64,000 nt of DNA from Brachybacterium paraconglomeratum (GTDB lineage Bacteria > Actinomycetota > Actinomycetes > Actinomycetales > Dermabacteraceae), in NCBI RefSeq assembly GCF_003994255.1, contig NZ_ML133852.1, positions 124,001-188,000 of the forward strand. Direction: 5' to 3'. The position numbers were made by a program, and so were the translations under genes. Below are positions 27,333 to 36,628 of this stretch, in pieces. How positions within the stretch are numbered: position 1 is the stretch's first letter; every line of letters starts with the position of its first letter. The notes under the pieces are model-generated. The model made no database searches. It was not told the origin of the DNA and saw only the letters and a list, made by a program, of their open reading frames with translations.

Positions 27333-29995
27333 AGACCACCCCCGAGATCCCCGACGTGCCGGGCGTGGACCCGGTGCTGCACCGCACCGAGCAGGTCCGC
27401 GACCACACCGGCGAGCTGCGCCGGTGGCACCTGCTGGACTCCGGCCCCTGGCTCGCCGAGCGCGGCATCACCCCGCGCGGCACCCTGCTCGCCGTCCACG
27501 GCAACCCCACCTGGTCCTTCCTGTTCCGCTCCCTGGTGCGCGAGGACATCCCCTGGCGGCTCATCGCCGTGGACCAGCTCGAGATGGGGTACTCCGAGCG
27601 CACCGGAGTGACCCGCCGCTACCAGGACCGCATCACCGACCTCTCCCTGCTGACCGACGCGCTGTCCCTGCACGGGCCGGTCGTCACCGTCGGCCACGAC
27701 TGGGGCGGGCTGATCTCGACCGGCTGGGCGCTGGACAACCGCCACGACGTGGTCGGCATGATCCTCACCAACACCGGCGTGCACCAGCGGATCGAGGAGG
27801 CGCTGCCGAAGGCGCTGCAGCTCGCGACCACCCCCGGCTTCCGCACCGCCTCGACCTCGCTGACCGACGCCTTCCTGCGCACCACCCTGTCGCTGTCGAA
27901 GCCGTCGCTGCCCAAGGAGATCCAGGACGCCTATCTCGCGCCCTACCGATCCCGCTCGCGCCGCCGCGGCATCGACCAGTTCGTCGCCGACATCCCCGCC
28001 GCCGCGGACCACCCCTCCCGCGCCACCCTCGACCGGGTCGCCGAGGGGCTCACCCACCTCCAGGTCCCCACGCTCTTCGCCTGGGGCCCGCGCGACATCA
28101 CCTTCTCGGACCGCTTCCTGCGCGATCTGATCCAGCGCGTCCCGCACGCGGACGTGCACCGCTTCGAGGGCGCCTCCCACCTGGTGTGGGAGGACGCGGA
28201 CGTCGCCGGGCTCGTCGCCCAGTGGCTCGAGGCGACCTTCTCCGCCGCAGGCACGCCCCGCACCGAGGCCCCGGCCCGGCGCCCCGTCTCCTCCTACGCC
28301 GCCGAGCAGGTGCCCGCCGCCCCGATCGGCGAGCCGATCGCGCGCCTGGCCGCGGACCCGATCCACGCCCATCGGCCGGCCGTGGTCGAGCTCGGCGCCG
28401 AGGAGGACGGCGGCACGCGGGAGATCTCCTGGTCGCTGCTGCACCGCCGCGTCGAGGACATCGCCGCGGGCCTGCTCGGCCACGGGGTCCGCCCCGGCGA
28501 CCGGGTCAGCCTGCTGATCACCCCCGGCGCCGACCTCACCGGCGTGCTCTACGCCTGCTTCCGGATCGGTGCGGTGGCCGTGGTCGCCGACGCGGGCCTC
28601 GGCACCCAGGGCCTGACCCGCGCCGTGATCGGCTCCCACATCGACTGGCTGATCGGCATCCCGAAGGCTCTCGTCGGCGCCCGCGCGATGGGCTGGCCCG
28701 GCCGGCGGATCAGCGTCGAGCAGCTGCCCACCGTGGACCGCGCCGCCCTCGGCGTCGAGACGTCGCTCGCGGAGCTCGCCCGCTCCGGCGCCCTTCAGCG
28801 CGAGCTCGGCGCCCCGCTGGACGTGGCCCACCCGGACCCCGACTCCGACGCGGCGGTGCTGTTCACCTCCGGCTCGACCGGCCCCGCCAAGGGCGCGGTC
28901 ATGACGCATCGCCAGCTCAGCGCCATGTTCGCCGCCGTCGGCGACACCCTCGACCTCGCTCCCGAGCGGGGTCTGGTCGCCGGCTTCGCGACCTTCGCGC
29001 TGCTGGGCCCCGCCCTCGGCGCTCCGACGGTGGTGCCGGACATGGACATCACCCGTCCCGGAGAGCTCACCGCCCCGGCGCTGGCCGCCGCGATCGGCGC
29101 GCTCGGCCGCCCCGCCGTGTTCACCGCCCCCGCCGCGCTGCGGAACATCCTGGACACCGCAGGAGAGCTCGACGAGGCCGGTCGCGCCGCGATGGCCGGC
29201 GCCGCGAGCTTCTTCTCCGCCGGCGCCCCGATCCCCGCGCACCTGCTGCAGGGGCTGGCGGAGATCATGCCGGAGGCGAAGGCGCTGACCCCCTACGGCA
29301 TGACCGAGTGCCTGGCCGTCGCCGCGATCGACCTCGAGGGCATCGAAGCGGCGGGCCCCGGCTCCGGCGTCTGCGTCGGCACCCCCGTCCCACGCGTGCA
29401 GATCGCGGTCGCGGTGATGGACGAGGAGGGCCGCACGACCGGCGAGATCACCGAGGAGGCCGGCGTGACCGGCGAGATCCTCGTGCGCGCCCCGCACGTG
29501 CGCGACCGCTACCTCATGCTCTGGGGCACCACGCACACCTCCATGCGCTTCGAGGGCTGGCATGCCACCGGCGACGTCGGCCACCTCGACAGGGCCGGAC
29601 GGCTGTGGGTCGAGGGCCGTGCCGCGCACGTCCTGGCCACGGCCGACGGGCTGTTCACCCCCGTCCAGGTCGAGGAGGCCGCCGAGGCGGTGCCGACCGT
29701 GCGCCGCGCCGGCGCGGCCGTCGTCGGTCCCCGCGGCACCCAGCAGGTCGTCGTGATCCTCGAGACCGAGGACGGCCACCGGCCCGGGAAGGCGGCGCGC
29801 CCGAAGCCCGCCGCCCCCTCCCTCTCCGAGGCCGTGCGCCGTGCCGTGCGCGAGCGCGCCGGCGTCGAGGTCGTGGCCGTGTTCGAGACCCGGGCGCTGC
29901 CCACCGACATCCGTCACAACTCGAAGATCGACCGTGCGGCGCTGTCGCGCTGGTCCGAGCAGACCCTGCGGGGCGAGCGGGCGGAGGCTCTGTGA
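27329..29995 (+). CDS. oleBC: OleBC fusion: beta-lactone decarboxylase plus beta-lactone synthetase
   Basis: An 888-residue fusion. Residues 1 to about 310 are an alpha/beta hydrolase related to haloalkane dehalogenases, with HGNPTWS (57-63), nucleophile D124 in VGHDWGG and a catalytic His in SHLVWED near 289. Residues about 320-888 are an adenylate-forming enzyme with phosphate loop FTSGSTGPAKG (512-522), TPYGMTE, a WHATGDVGHLD hinge region and a C-terminal Lys in NSKID. OleC makes a beta-lactone from the beta-hydroxy acid, and OleB removes CO2 to give the cis-olefin. Fused OleBC is the known actinobacterial arrangement. It starts at GTG overlapping oleA and ends overlapping oleD by four bases. 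Confidence 0.93.
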   Translation: MKTTPEIPDVPGVDPVLHRTEQVRDHTGELRRWHLLDSGPWLAERGITPRGTLLAVHGNPTWSFLFRSLVREDIPWRLIAVDQLEMGYSERTGVTRRYQDRITDLSLLTDALSLHGPVVTVGHDWGGLISTGWALDNRHDVVGMILTNTGVHQRIEEALPKALQLATTPGFRTASTSLTDAFLRTTLSLSKPSLPKEIQDAYLAPYRSRSRRRGIDQFVADIPAAADHPSRATLDRVAEGLTHLQVPTLFAWGPRDITFSDRFLRDLIQRVPHADVHRFEGASHLVWEDADVAGLVAQWLEATFSAAGTPRTEAPARRPVSSYAAEQVPAAPIGEPIARLAADPIHAHRPAVVELGAEEDGGTREISWSLLHRRVEDIAAGLLGHGVRPGDRVSLLITPGADLTGVLYACFRIGAVAVVADAGLGTQGLTRAVIGSHIDWLIGIPKALVGARAMGWPGRRISVEQLPTVDRAALGVETSLAELARSGALQRELGAPLDVAHPDPDSDAAVLFTSGSTGPAKGAVMTHRQLSAMFAAVGDTLDLAPERGLVAGFATFALLGPALGAPTVVPDMDITRPGELTAPALAAAIGALGRPAVFTAPAALRNILDTAGELDEAGRAAMAGAASFFSAGAPIPAHLLQGLAEIMPEAKALTPYGMTECLAVAAIDLEGIEAAGPGSGVCVGTPVPRVQIAVAVMDEEGRTTGEITEEAGVTGEILVRAPHVRDRYLMLWGTTHTSMRFEGWHATGDVGHLDRAGRLWVEGRAAHVLATADGLFTPVQVEEAAEAVPTVRRAGAAVVGPRGTQQVVVILETEDGHRPGKAARPKPAAPSLSEAVRRAVRERAGVEVVAVFETRALPTDIRHNSKIDRAALSRWSEQTLRGERAEAL

Positions 29996-30984
29996 GCGCC
30001 CCGACCGTCCTGGTCACCGGCGCCTCCGGCATGCTCGGCGGTGCCGTCGCGACCGCCCTGCGCGACCGCGGCGCCACGGTCCGCGCCTTCCAGCGCCGTC
30101 CCGCCGGGATCGACGGCGTCGAGGACGTCTGCGGCTCCCTCACCGAGGCCGACGACGTGCGCCGCGCCGTCGTCGGGGCGGATGCGGTCGTCCACCTCGC
30201 CGCGAAGGTATCGATCTCCGGCCCCGAGAGCGAGTACCGGGCGATCAACATCGGCGGCACCGAGAACGTGCTCGACGCGCTGCGCGCGAACGGCGGCGGC
30301 ACCCTCGTGAACGTCTCCACCCCGTCGGCCGCGCACCTGGGCCGCGCGATCGTGGGCCTGGACGCGACCCCCGCCGATCCGGAGCGGGCCCGCGGCCCCT
30401 ACGCCCGCACCAAGGCGGCCGCCGAGCTGCTCGCGATGGACGCCGACGGGGACGACGGGATCTCCGTGACCTCGATTCGCCCCCACATCGTGTGGGGGCC
30501 GGGGGACACCCAGCTCGTCGGGCGGATCGTCGACCGCGCCGCGAGCGGCCGCCTGCCGCTGCTGGACGAGGGCATGGCCCTGATCGACACCACCTACGTC
30601 ACCAACGCCGCCGACGCGATCGTCGCCGCCCACGACCGGATCGCGGACGTGCACGGGCAGAGCTTCGTGATCTCCAACGGCGAGCCGCGGACCGTCCGCG
30701 ACGTCTTCGCCGGCTGGTGCGAGGCCGCGGGCGTGCCCGCCCCGACCCTGCGCGTCCCCGGCAGCGTGGCCCGCCTCGCCGGACGGCTCATCGAGCGGGT
30801 GTGGGAGAAGCGCCCGGGCCACGACGAACCGCCGATGACCGAGTTCCTCGCCGAGCAGATGTCCACCGCGCACTGGTTCGACCAGCGCCGCACGCGCGAG
30901 CTGCTGCAGTGGACGCCGCGCGTGAGCATGGACGAGGGCAATGCCCGCCTCGCGGAGTGGTTCCGCGCGCATCCCGTCGTCTGA
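29992..30984 (+). CDS. oleD: OleD, NADPH-dependent 2-alkyl-3-ketoalkanoate reductase
   Basis: The 330-residue extended SDR has the nucleotide loop G10ASGMLG16, the GxSxxG-like epimerase core, and the catalytic pair Y137ARTK141. VHLAAKVSISGP and RPHIVWGPGD are characteristic of the OleD/3-beta-HSD-like group. It reduces the OleA product to the beta-hydroxy acid used by OleC. It is the last gene of oleA-oleBC-oleD; the downstream VKOR gene begins 37 bases later and may share the message. The GTG start overlaps the oleBC stop. Confidence 0.92.
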   Translation: MSAPTVLVTGASGMLGGAVATALRDRGATVRAFQRRPAGIDGVEDVCGSLTEADDVRRAVVGADAVVHLAAKVSISGPESEYRAINIGGTENVLDALRANGGGTLVNVSTPSAAHLGRAIVGLDATPADPERARGPYARTKAAAELLAMDADGDDGISVTSIRPHIVWGPGDTQLVGRIVDRAASGRLPLLDEGMALIDTTYVTNAADAIVAAHDRIADVHGQSFVISNGEPRTVRDVFAGWCEAAGVPAPTLRVPGSVARLAGRLIERVWEKRPGHDEPPMTEFLAEQMSTAHWFDQRRTRELLQWTPRVSMDEGNARLAEWFRAHPVV

Positions 30985-31021
30985 ATCCTCCAGCCCGTCA
31001 CATCGCACGGAAGCCGAGTCC

Positions 31022-31735
31022 ATGAGCGAGAAGAACACCGACCCATCCGCCACCGGGGCGGCCTCCACGCCGGAGCACGCCCCGGCCGACGACGCCGCGC
31101 TGCGCGCCGAGATCGACGCCGAGCTCGCGGCCGAACGGGCCTCCCGCCCGCGGGCGAGCATCCGCCTGGCCGGCCTGGTGCTGCTGCTGGGCGGGATCAT
31201 CGGCTGGATCGCCTCCCTCGAGCTGCAGGTCGGCAAGGAGTTCCTGCTCGCGAACCCCGGGGCGAGCCTCGGCTGCGACGTGAACCCCTTCATCTCCTGC
31301 GGCAACGTGATGATGACCTGGCAGTCCTCGGCGCTGGGCATCCCGAACATGGCGATCGGGCTCGCCGGCTTCGCGATCATGGCCGCGGCCGGTGCGCTGA
31401 TGGTCTCCGGCACGCAGCTGCCCACCTGGTTCCGCTGGGCGAGGCTCGGCGGGATGACGTTCGCCTTCGGCTACATCCACTTCCTCGCGATCTCCGCGAT
31501 CTTCGTGATCCGTGCGCTGTGCCCCTGGTGCATGGTCATCTGGACCGTCACCGCACCGATGTTCTTCGCGACCCTGGCCCGCACGATCGAGCACGGCGAT
31601 CTGAAGCCGCCCGCCCCGCTTGCAGGACTGCTGCGCCGCTGGGTGCTGCTGACCGTGCTGTGGTATCTGCTGGTCATCGTCGTGATCGCCGCCGCGTTCT
31701 GGCGGCAGTGGCTGGTCGTGCTCGGCCTCGACTGA
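31022..31735 (+). CDS. Vitamin K epoxide reductase family (VKOR) protein
   Basis: The 237-residue protein has a 45-residue acidic N-terminus, then five hydrophobic helices. The loop cysteines lie in GCDVNPFISCGN (C85 and C93) and the active-site pair C166PWC169 opens a later helix. Actinobacterial VKOR reoxidises DsbA-like oxidases in the envelope using menaquinone, taking the place of DsbB. No DsbA is encoded next door and no thioredoxin domain is fused. The ATG is preceded by GGAAGCCGA. It lies between the ole operon and the competence genes. Confidence 0.9.
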   Translation: MSEKNTDPSATGAASTPEHAPADDAALRAEIDAELAAERASRPRASIRLAGLVLLLGGIIGWIASLELQVGKEFLLANPGASLGCDVNPFISCGNVMMTWQSSALGIPNMAIGLAGFAIMAAAGALMVSGTQLPTWFRWARLGGMTFAFGYIHFLAISAIFVIRALCPWCMVIWTVTAPMFFATLARTIEHGDLKPPAPLAGLLRRWVLLTVLWYLLVIVVIAAAFWRQWLVVLGLD

Positions 31736-31824
31736 TCCCGAACCGGGGGACCTGACCGTTCCTCCACAGCGCCCCGCCGTCCCCAGGGCGGCAGCGGGCT
31801 CGGACGGCGCCTGCCTCGTGCGCC

Positions 31825-31830
31825 TAGGTT
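31825..31830 (+). promoter_or_regulatory. Candidate -10 hexamer TAGGTT of the comEA gene
   Basis: TAGGTT ends 7 nt before the comEA ATG and no Shine-Dalgarno sequence is present, consistent with a leaderless competence-operon mRNA. Confidence 0.4.
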
Positions 31831-31837
31831 CGCGGGC

Positions 31838-32725
31838 ATGGGAGCACCACCTGGGACCGAGGAGCGCGGCACTGCGGCGCGGCATCGCCGCACCGGGCAG
31901 CCGCTGATCCGCCGACGCGACCACACCGCGGAGCGGCCTCGACGTCGACTGCCCTTCCCTGCCCCGCCGGCTTCCGCGCTGATCGGCATCGCGGTGCTGG
32001 TGCTGATCGGCGCCGGGGTCATCCACCTCTCCGGCACCGGCTCGGCGATCCCGCAGGAGGAGCCTGCCGGGGTGGCGGTCTCGGAGGGCGAGGCGGCCGG
32101 CCCGGAGGGCGGCGCCGACGGCGCGGGGTCGGACGGGGCCGAGGGCGCCGACGATGACGGCGACCTCGAGGGAGGCGACGGGACGACCGGGGGCGGAGCC
32201 GAGTCCTCGGGGGACCCCGCCGCCCCCGCCTCCTCCGCCCCGACCGAGCTCGTCGTCCACGTCTCCGGCGCCGTCACCTCTCCCGGCGTGGTCCGCCTCC
32301 CGCCCGGCGCCCGGGTCGACGACGCGCTGCACGCCGCCGGCGGCGCGACCGGTGAGGCGGAGCTCGCCGCCGTGAACCTCGCCCGCCCCGTCGTCGACGG
32401 CGAGCAGATCCACGTGCCCGTCCCCGGGGAGGAGCCGCCGGCCGTCGCCGCCCCGGCGCCCGCCGCGGACGCTCCGCCCGCGGGCGACGCGGGTGCCGGT
32501 GACGGGGCGGCGGGCGGTGGGGGAGCGGACGGCGGACTGATCGACCTGAACACCGCGAGCGTCGCCGAGCTCGACGAGCTGCCCGGCGTCGGCCCCGCGA
32601 TCGCGCAGCGCATCGTGGACCACCGCGAGCAGAACGGGCGCTTCGAGAGCGTCGACCAGCTCGAGGAGGTCTCCGGGATCGGTCCCGCCACCCTCGAGAA
32701 GATGCGCGACAGGGCGACGGTGTGA
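31838..32725 (+). CDS. comEA: ComEA-like DNA-binding protein
   Basis: The 295-residue protein has a basic cytoplasmic N-terminus, one membrane helix at about 46-66, an acidic Gly-rich spacer (70-130), an SLBB domain (about 131-190, LVVHVSGAV and GARVDDAL), a second Ala/Pro/Gly spacer and two helix-hairpin-helix motifs at the end (LIDLNTASVAELDELPGVG and ISGIG-like SGIGPATLEKM). The HhH part should bind incoming double-stranded DNA outside the membrane and hand it to ComEC, encoded next. No type IV pilus genes are in the window. Confidence 0.9.
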   Translation: MGAPPGTEERGTAARHRRTGQPLIRRRDHTAERPRRRLPFPAPPASALIGIAVLVLIGAGVIHLSGTGSAIPQEEPAGVAVSEGEAAGPEGGADGAGSDGAEGADDDGDLEGGDGTTGGGAESSGDPAAPASSAPTELVVHVSGAVTSPGVVRLPPGARVDDALHAAGGATGEAELAAVNLARPVVDGEQIHVPVPGEEPPAVAAPAPAADAPPAGDAGAGDGAAGGGGADGGLIDLNTASVAELDELPGVGPAIAQRIVDHREQNGRFESVDQLEEVSGIGPATLEKMRDRATV

Positions 32726-32753
32726 GCACGCCTCCCCGGAGCGAGGAGCGGAC

Positions 32754-35120
32754 ATGACCCGCGCGGACCTGCGCCTGCTGCCCGGCGCGACCTGCGTCTG
32801 GGCGCTCGCGGTGCTCGGAGTGACCGCAGGCGGCGCCGCCGCGATCGCCGCCGGGGCCGTGCTGGTCTCCCTCGCCCTGACCGCCCTGACCCTGCTCGGG
32901 CCCGCACGCGGCGCGCGCACCATCCTCGCCCACCTCGCACTGGTGCTCCTCGCCGGACTGCTCCTGATCCCGGCGCTGCACCGCCACGACGGCACCGCCG
33001 AGGTGCTCGGCGAGGCCGCCGCCGACGGGCTCGTCGTCGAGCTCACCGTGATCGCGGGAGGCGACCCCGCACCGCCGAGCGGCGGCCCGGAATGGTCCCG
33101 CACCGGTCTGCAGATGATGGCCCGCACCGAGCCGGGTCCGGCACGGATCGGACGGACGCAGGAGCAGCTCACCGCCGCCGTGCCCGTGCTCGTGCGCGCC
33201 GACGGCGAGGCTGCGGAGGGACTCGCCCGGATCCGCGACGGGGAGCCCGTCCATGCGCGGGGGCGGGTCTCGGGCGATGCCTCGCTGCTGGTCCTGCGCG
33301 CCACGGAGGTCGGTCCCGCGCAGGAGGCGTCGGGCGGTGTCGGGCCGGGCCAGGAGACCCGGCACCGCCTGCGGCAGATCGCCCGCGACGCCACCGCTCA
33401 TCTCCCTCCGGACGAGGCCGCGCTCGTGCGCGGGATGACCACCGGGGACACCAGCGGCATGGGGGAGAAGACCGAGGAGATCATGCGCCGCGCCGGGATC
33501 TCGCATCTAGTGGCCGTCAGCGGAGCGAACATCGCCTTCGTCCTCGCCGCCGTGCTGGGCCCGCTGCTGCTCGCCGGTGTGCGCCGCCGTCCCCGCCTGC
33601 TGATCGCGGCCGGCGTGGTCGCGGGGTACGTGTGGCTGGTCGGCGACGAGCCGAGCGTGCAGCGCGCCGCGACCATGGCCGCACCACTGCTGGCCGCACG
33701 GTTCGCCGGCGTGCGCGCCTCCCCGGTCGCCGCGCTCGCCCTCACCGTCGCGCTGTGGTCCGTGCTCGACCCCGTCACCGCCGCCTCGATCGGCTTCCTG
33801 CTCTCCGCCCTCGCGACCGCGGCGATCCTGCTCGCGGCACCGCCGCTCGCCCGGGCGCTCGAGCAGATGAGCGGCGGACGGCTCGGCCGGACGGCTGCGC
33901 TCGTGCTCGCCGTGCCGCTCGTCGCCCAGGCCGCCTGCACGCCTGTGCTGATCCTGCTGACCCCCGAGGTCTCCGTCTGGGCCGTGCCCGTGAACATGCT
34001 CGTCGGGCCGCTCGTCGGCCCCTCGACCGTGCTGGGCCTCGTCGCGCTGGTGCTCGGGGTGCTCTGGCCCGGCGGGGCCGCGGTGCTGTACGGGATCGCC
34101 GCAGGAGGGGCCCATCTGGTGCTCCTCATCGCCCGCACCGCCGACGACCTGCCCGGCTCCCGCATCGCCGTGCCCGACGGGACCACGGGCGTGCTCGGCG
34201 CGATCGCCGTGCTCCTCCTCGCGGGCCTCGCCGTCGCGGGGAGGCGCCGTCCCGCCGTCCGCTGGGCCACCGCAGTGGTTCTCGTCATCGCGCTCGCCCC
34301 CGGCATCGGGCGGATGCTGCCGGTGCGCAGCACCCCCGGCTGGAGCCTCGCCCTGTGCGCGGTCGGCCAGGGCGATGCGCTGCTGCTGCGCCCCGCCGGC
34401 GCGGCCCGGGACGGGCCGACGGTCCTGGTGGACACCGGCCCCGACCCGGCAGCGCTGAGCGCCTGCCTCGACCTGCTGCAGGTGCAGGATATCGACCTGC
34501 TGGTGCTCACCCACCCGCACGCCGACCACACCGGCGGGAGGGACGCCCTGACCGGGGCGCGCACCCCGGCGCAGCAATGGGTCTGCCCGCTGCCGGCCGC
34601 CGCGGCCGACGTCGTCCCGGGAGCGCCGGTCGAGGTCGCGACCACCGGCACCGGCTGGGAGCAGGACGGACTCGCCCTGACGGTGCTGTGGCCCGACTCG
34701 GCCCAGGCCGCCGAACGGGCCAGCGCCGCCGAGCGGGGATCCGGGGAGGGGGACGCCGCGAACGACTGCTCGATCGCGCTCGAGGCGCGCTGGGCCGACG
34801 GGACGCGCCTGGTCACCCTCGGCGACCTCGAACCCGCCGCGCAGGAGCAGCTCGCCGCGACCGAGCCGGGCCCGGCGGACATAGTCAAGGTCGCCCACCA
34901 CGGCTCCCGCTTCCAGCACGCCCCGCTCTACGAGCAGCTCGACCCCGACCTGGCGCTGGTCCCGGTGGGGCGGGAGAACACCTTCGGTCATCCCACCGAC
35001 GAGCTGCTGGACCTCGTCCGCGGCACCGGTGCCCAGGTGCTGCGCACCGACGTCCACGGCACCGTCGTGCTCCCCACGGGCGAGGACGCCGCGCCGCGGA
35101 GCGTCGCGCCAGCGCGGTAG
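32754..35120 (+). CDS. comEC: ComEC/Rec2 DNA uptake channel
   Basis: The 788-residue protein has N-terminal membrane helices, an extracellular DUF4131-like region, a multi-helix Competence domain (about 215-480) with HLVAVSGANIAFVL, and a C-terminal metallo-beta-lactamase domain (about 525-785) with LTHPHADHTGG near 586, and KVAHHGSR. It is the inner-membrane pore for single-stranded DNA; the MBL domain may degrade the other strand. It follows comEA by 28 bases. GCGAGGAGCGG lies upstream of the ATG. Length and domain set look complete, so the uptake gene is not obviously broken. Confidence 0.92.
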   Translation: MTRADLRLLPGATCVWALAVLGVTAGGAAAIAAGAVLVSLALTALTLLGPARGARTILAHLALVLLAGLLLIPALHRHDGTAEVLGEAAADGLVVELTVIAGGDPAPPSGGPEWSRTGLQMMARTEPGPARIGRTQEQLTAAVPVLVRADGEAAEGLARIRDGEPVHARGRVSGDASLLVLRATEVGPAQEASGGVGPGQETRHRLRQIARDATAHLPPDEAALVRGMTTGDTSGMGEKTEEIMRRAGISHLVAVSGANIAFVLAAVLGPLLLAGVRRRPRLLIAAGVVAGYVWLVGDEPSVQRAATMAAPLLAARFAGVRASPVAALALTVALWSVLDPVTAASIGFLLSALATAAILLAAPPLARALEQMSGGRLGRTAALVLAVPLVAQAACTPVLILLTPEVSVWAVPVNMLVGPLVGPSTVLGLVALVLGVLWPGGAAVLYGIAAGGAHLVLLIARTADDLPGSRIAVPDGTTGVLGAIAVLLLAGLAVAGRRRPAVRWATAVVLVIALAPGIGRMLPVRSTPGWSLALCAVGQGDALLLRPAGAARDGPTVLVDTGPDPAALSACLDLLQVQDIDLLVLTHPHADHTGGRDALTGARTPAQQWVCPLPAAAADVVPGAPVEVATTGTGWEQDGLALTVLWPDSAQAAERASAAERGSGEGDAANDCSIALEARWADGTRLVTLGDLEPAAQEQLAATEPGPADIVKVAHHGSRFQHAPLYEQLDPDLALVPVGRENTFGHPTDELLDLVRGTGAQVLRTDVHGTVVLPTGEDAAPRSVAPAR

Positions 35121-35147
35121 CGGCACCGGGGCGTCGGCCCGGACCGC

Positions 35148-35153
35148 TAGGAT
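35148..35153 (+). promoter_or_regulatory. Candidate -10 hexamer TAGGAT of holA
   Basis: TAGGAT lies 31 nt before the holA GTG and the leader contains GTGAGGAGC as ribosome-binding site. This suggests holA is transcribed separately from comEC. Confidence 0.4.
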
Positions 35154-35184
35154 CGTGCAGTCCCCTGAGCAGTGAGGAGCTCCC

Positions 35185-36171
35185 GTGAGCGATGTCGAGT
35201 GGCACAGCGTCGCCCTCGCACCGATCGTGCTCGTCCACGGCACGGAGGGCCTGATCGCCGACCGGGCCGTGCAGCGCCTGCGCGCGCTGGCCAAGGAGGC
35301 CGACCCCTCCGTGGAGGTCCACGACCTCTCCGGCGAGGCCCTCGGCCCCGGCGCCCTGGCGCAGGTCGCGAGCCCCTCCCTGTTCGGCGAGCCGCGCCTC
35401 GTGGTCGTCCCCGAGCTGCAGTCCGCCCCGGACTCCCTCGTGCTCGAGCTGCTCGACTACGTGAAGACCCCCGAGCAGGACGTCACCCTCGTGCTCGTCC
35501 ACCGCGGCGGCAACCGCGGCAAGAAGCTCCTGGACGCCCTGAAGAAGGCGGGAGTGCCGCGCGTGGACGCGAGCCCCGTCAAGCGCGCCGCCGACAAGCA
35601 GGCCTTCGTCGCCGCGGAGTTCGCCCGTGCCCGCCGTCGCATCCAGCCCGACGCGCTGGTCGCCCTCGTCGACGCCTTCGGCACCGACCTCGCCGAGCTC
35701 GCGGCGATCAGTCGCCAGCTGATCGAGGACACCACCCCCGACCCGGGCGAGCAGCCCGCCCAGGTGACCGTCGCCGAGGTGCACGCGCTGACCTCCGGCC
35801 GTGTGGAGTCCACCGCCTTCGCCGTCGCCGACGCCGCGATCGCGGGCAAGGAGCAGGACGCGCTGCAGCTGCTCCAGCAGGCTCAGCTCGCCGGCGCCGA
35901 CCCCGTCCCGATCGTCGCCGCGATCGCCTCGAAGGTCCGCTCGCTGGCGAAGGTGTCCGCACCGAACGCGACCCCGCGCAGCCTCGGCATGCCCGACTGG
36001 ATGCTGCGCAACCTCTCCCGGGAGGCGAAGAGCTGGAACGACCGCTCCCTGGCCCGGGCGATCGAGGCCGTGGCCCGCGCGGACCACGAGGTCAAGGGCG
36101 CCGGCCGCGACCCGCAGTGGTCGGTGCAGCGCATGGTGATGGAGATCTGCCGGGCGCGCCGCGCCCGCTGA
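35185..36171 (+). CDS. holA: DNA polymerase III subunit delta
   Basis: The 328-residue protein is the delta subunit of the clamp loader. It begins with a strand and a degenerate P-loop region (VLVHGTEGLIADRAV), carries SLFGEPRLVVV near 65-75 and has the C-terminal segment KVRSLAKV and IEAVARADHEVKGAG typical of HolA. It opens the beta clamp ring at the replication fork. The comEA-comEC-holA-rpsT order is common in many bacteria, with rpsT on the other strand here. GAGGAGC lies six bases before the GTG start. Confidence 0.92.
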   Translation: MSDVEWHSVALAPIVLVHGTEGLIADRAVQRLRALAKEADPSVEVHDLSGEALGPGALAQVASPSLFGEPRLVVVPELQSAPDSLVLELLDYVKTPEQDVTLVLVHRGGNRGKKLLDALKKAGVPRVDASPVKRAADKQAFVAAEFARARRRIQPDALVALVDAFGTDLAELAAISRQLIEDTTPDPGEQPAQVTVAEVHALTSGRVESTAFAVADAAIAGKEQDALQLLQQAQLAGADPVPIVAAIASKVRSLAKVSAPNATPRSLGMPDWMLRNLSREAKSWNDRSLARAIEAVARADHEVKGAGRDPQWSVQRMVMEICRARRAR

Positions 36172-36290
36172 GAGCGGCTGCCGGGCCCCGCAGCCCGCAC
36201 CCGTCGGCCCCGCCGCCCGCGCCCGTCGGCCCCGGTCTCCACGACCGATGCAGGCACCCGCTCCCGCAGCACCCGCCGCGGACATGAAGA

Positions 36291-36320
36291 AGCCCGGTGC
36301 GCATCGCTGCGCACCGGGCT
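36291..36320. terminator. Bidirectional terminator between holA and rpsT
   Basis: Perfect 13-base arms (36291-36303 and 36308-36320, AGCCCGGTGCGCA with its complement) surround a 4-base loop. It lies between two convergent genes. On the minus strand the stem is followed by CTTCTTCATG, a modest pyrimidine run after rpsT. Confidence 0.85.
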
Positions 36321-36361
36321 CCTCATGCCCCGGAGGGGCGGGGTCCGTCAGGGACCGACGA

Positions 36362-36628
36362 TCACTTGGCGACGCCGGCGACCAGCTTGGCGAGACCGGA
36401 CTTGCGGTTCGCGGCCTGGTTCTTGTGGATGACGCCCTTGGAGACGGCCTTGTCGAGCTTGCGCGAAGCGGACTTCAGCGCCTCGGTCGCGACGTCGGCA
36501 TCGCCGGTCGAGACAGCGGCCTTCACCTTGCGGGTGTAGGTCTTGAGCTCCGACTTGACGGCGCGGTTGCGCAGACGAGCCTTCTCGTTCGTCTTGTTGC
36601 GCTTGATCTGGGACTTGATGTTTGCCAC
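36362..36628 (-). CDS. rpsT: 30S ribosomal protein S20
   Basis: The 88-residue basic protein begins [11 protein letters not shown] and ends in an Ala, Lys and Gly-rich tail, as S20 does. It binds 16S rRNA in the body of the small subunit. The start is GTG at 36628 with GGAGAAGA about 5 to 10 bases upstream. In-frame codons further upstream show no S20 similarity. The likely promoter is some 215 bp upstream, leaving a long leader. Confidence 0.97.
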   Translation of the reverse strand: MANIKSQIKRNKTNEKARLRNRAVKSELKTYTRKVKAAVSTGDADVATEALKSASRKLDKAVSKGVIHKNQAANRKSGLAKLVAGVAK

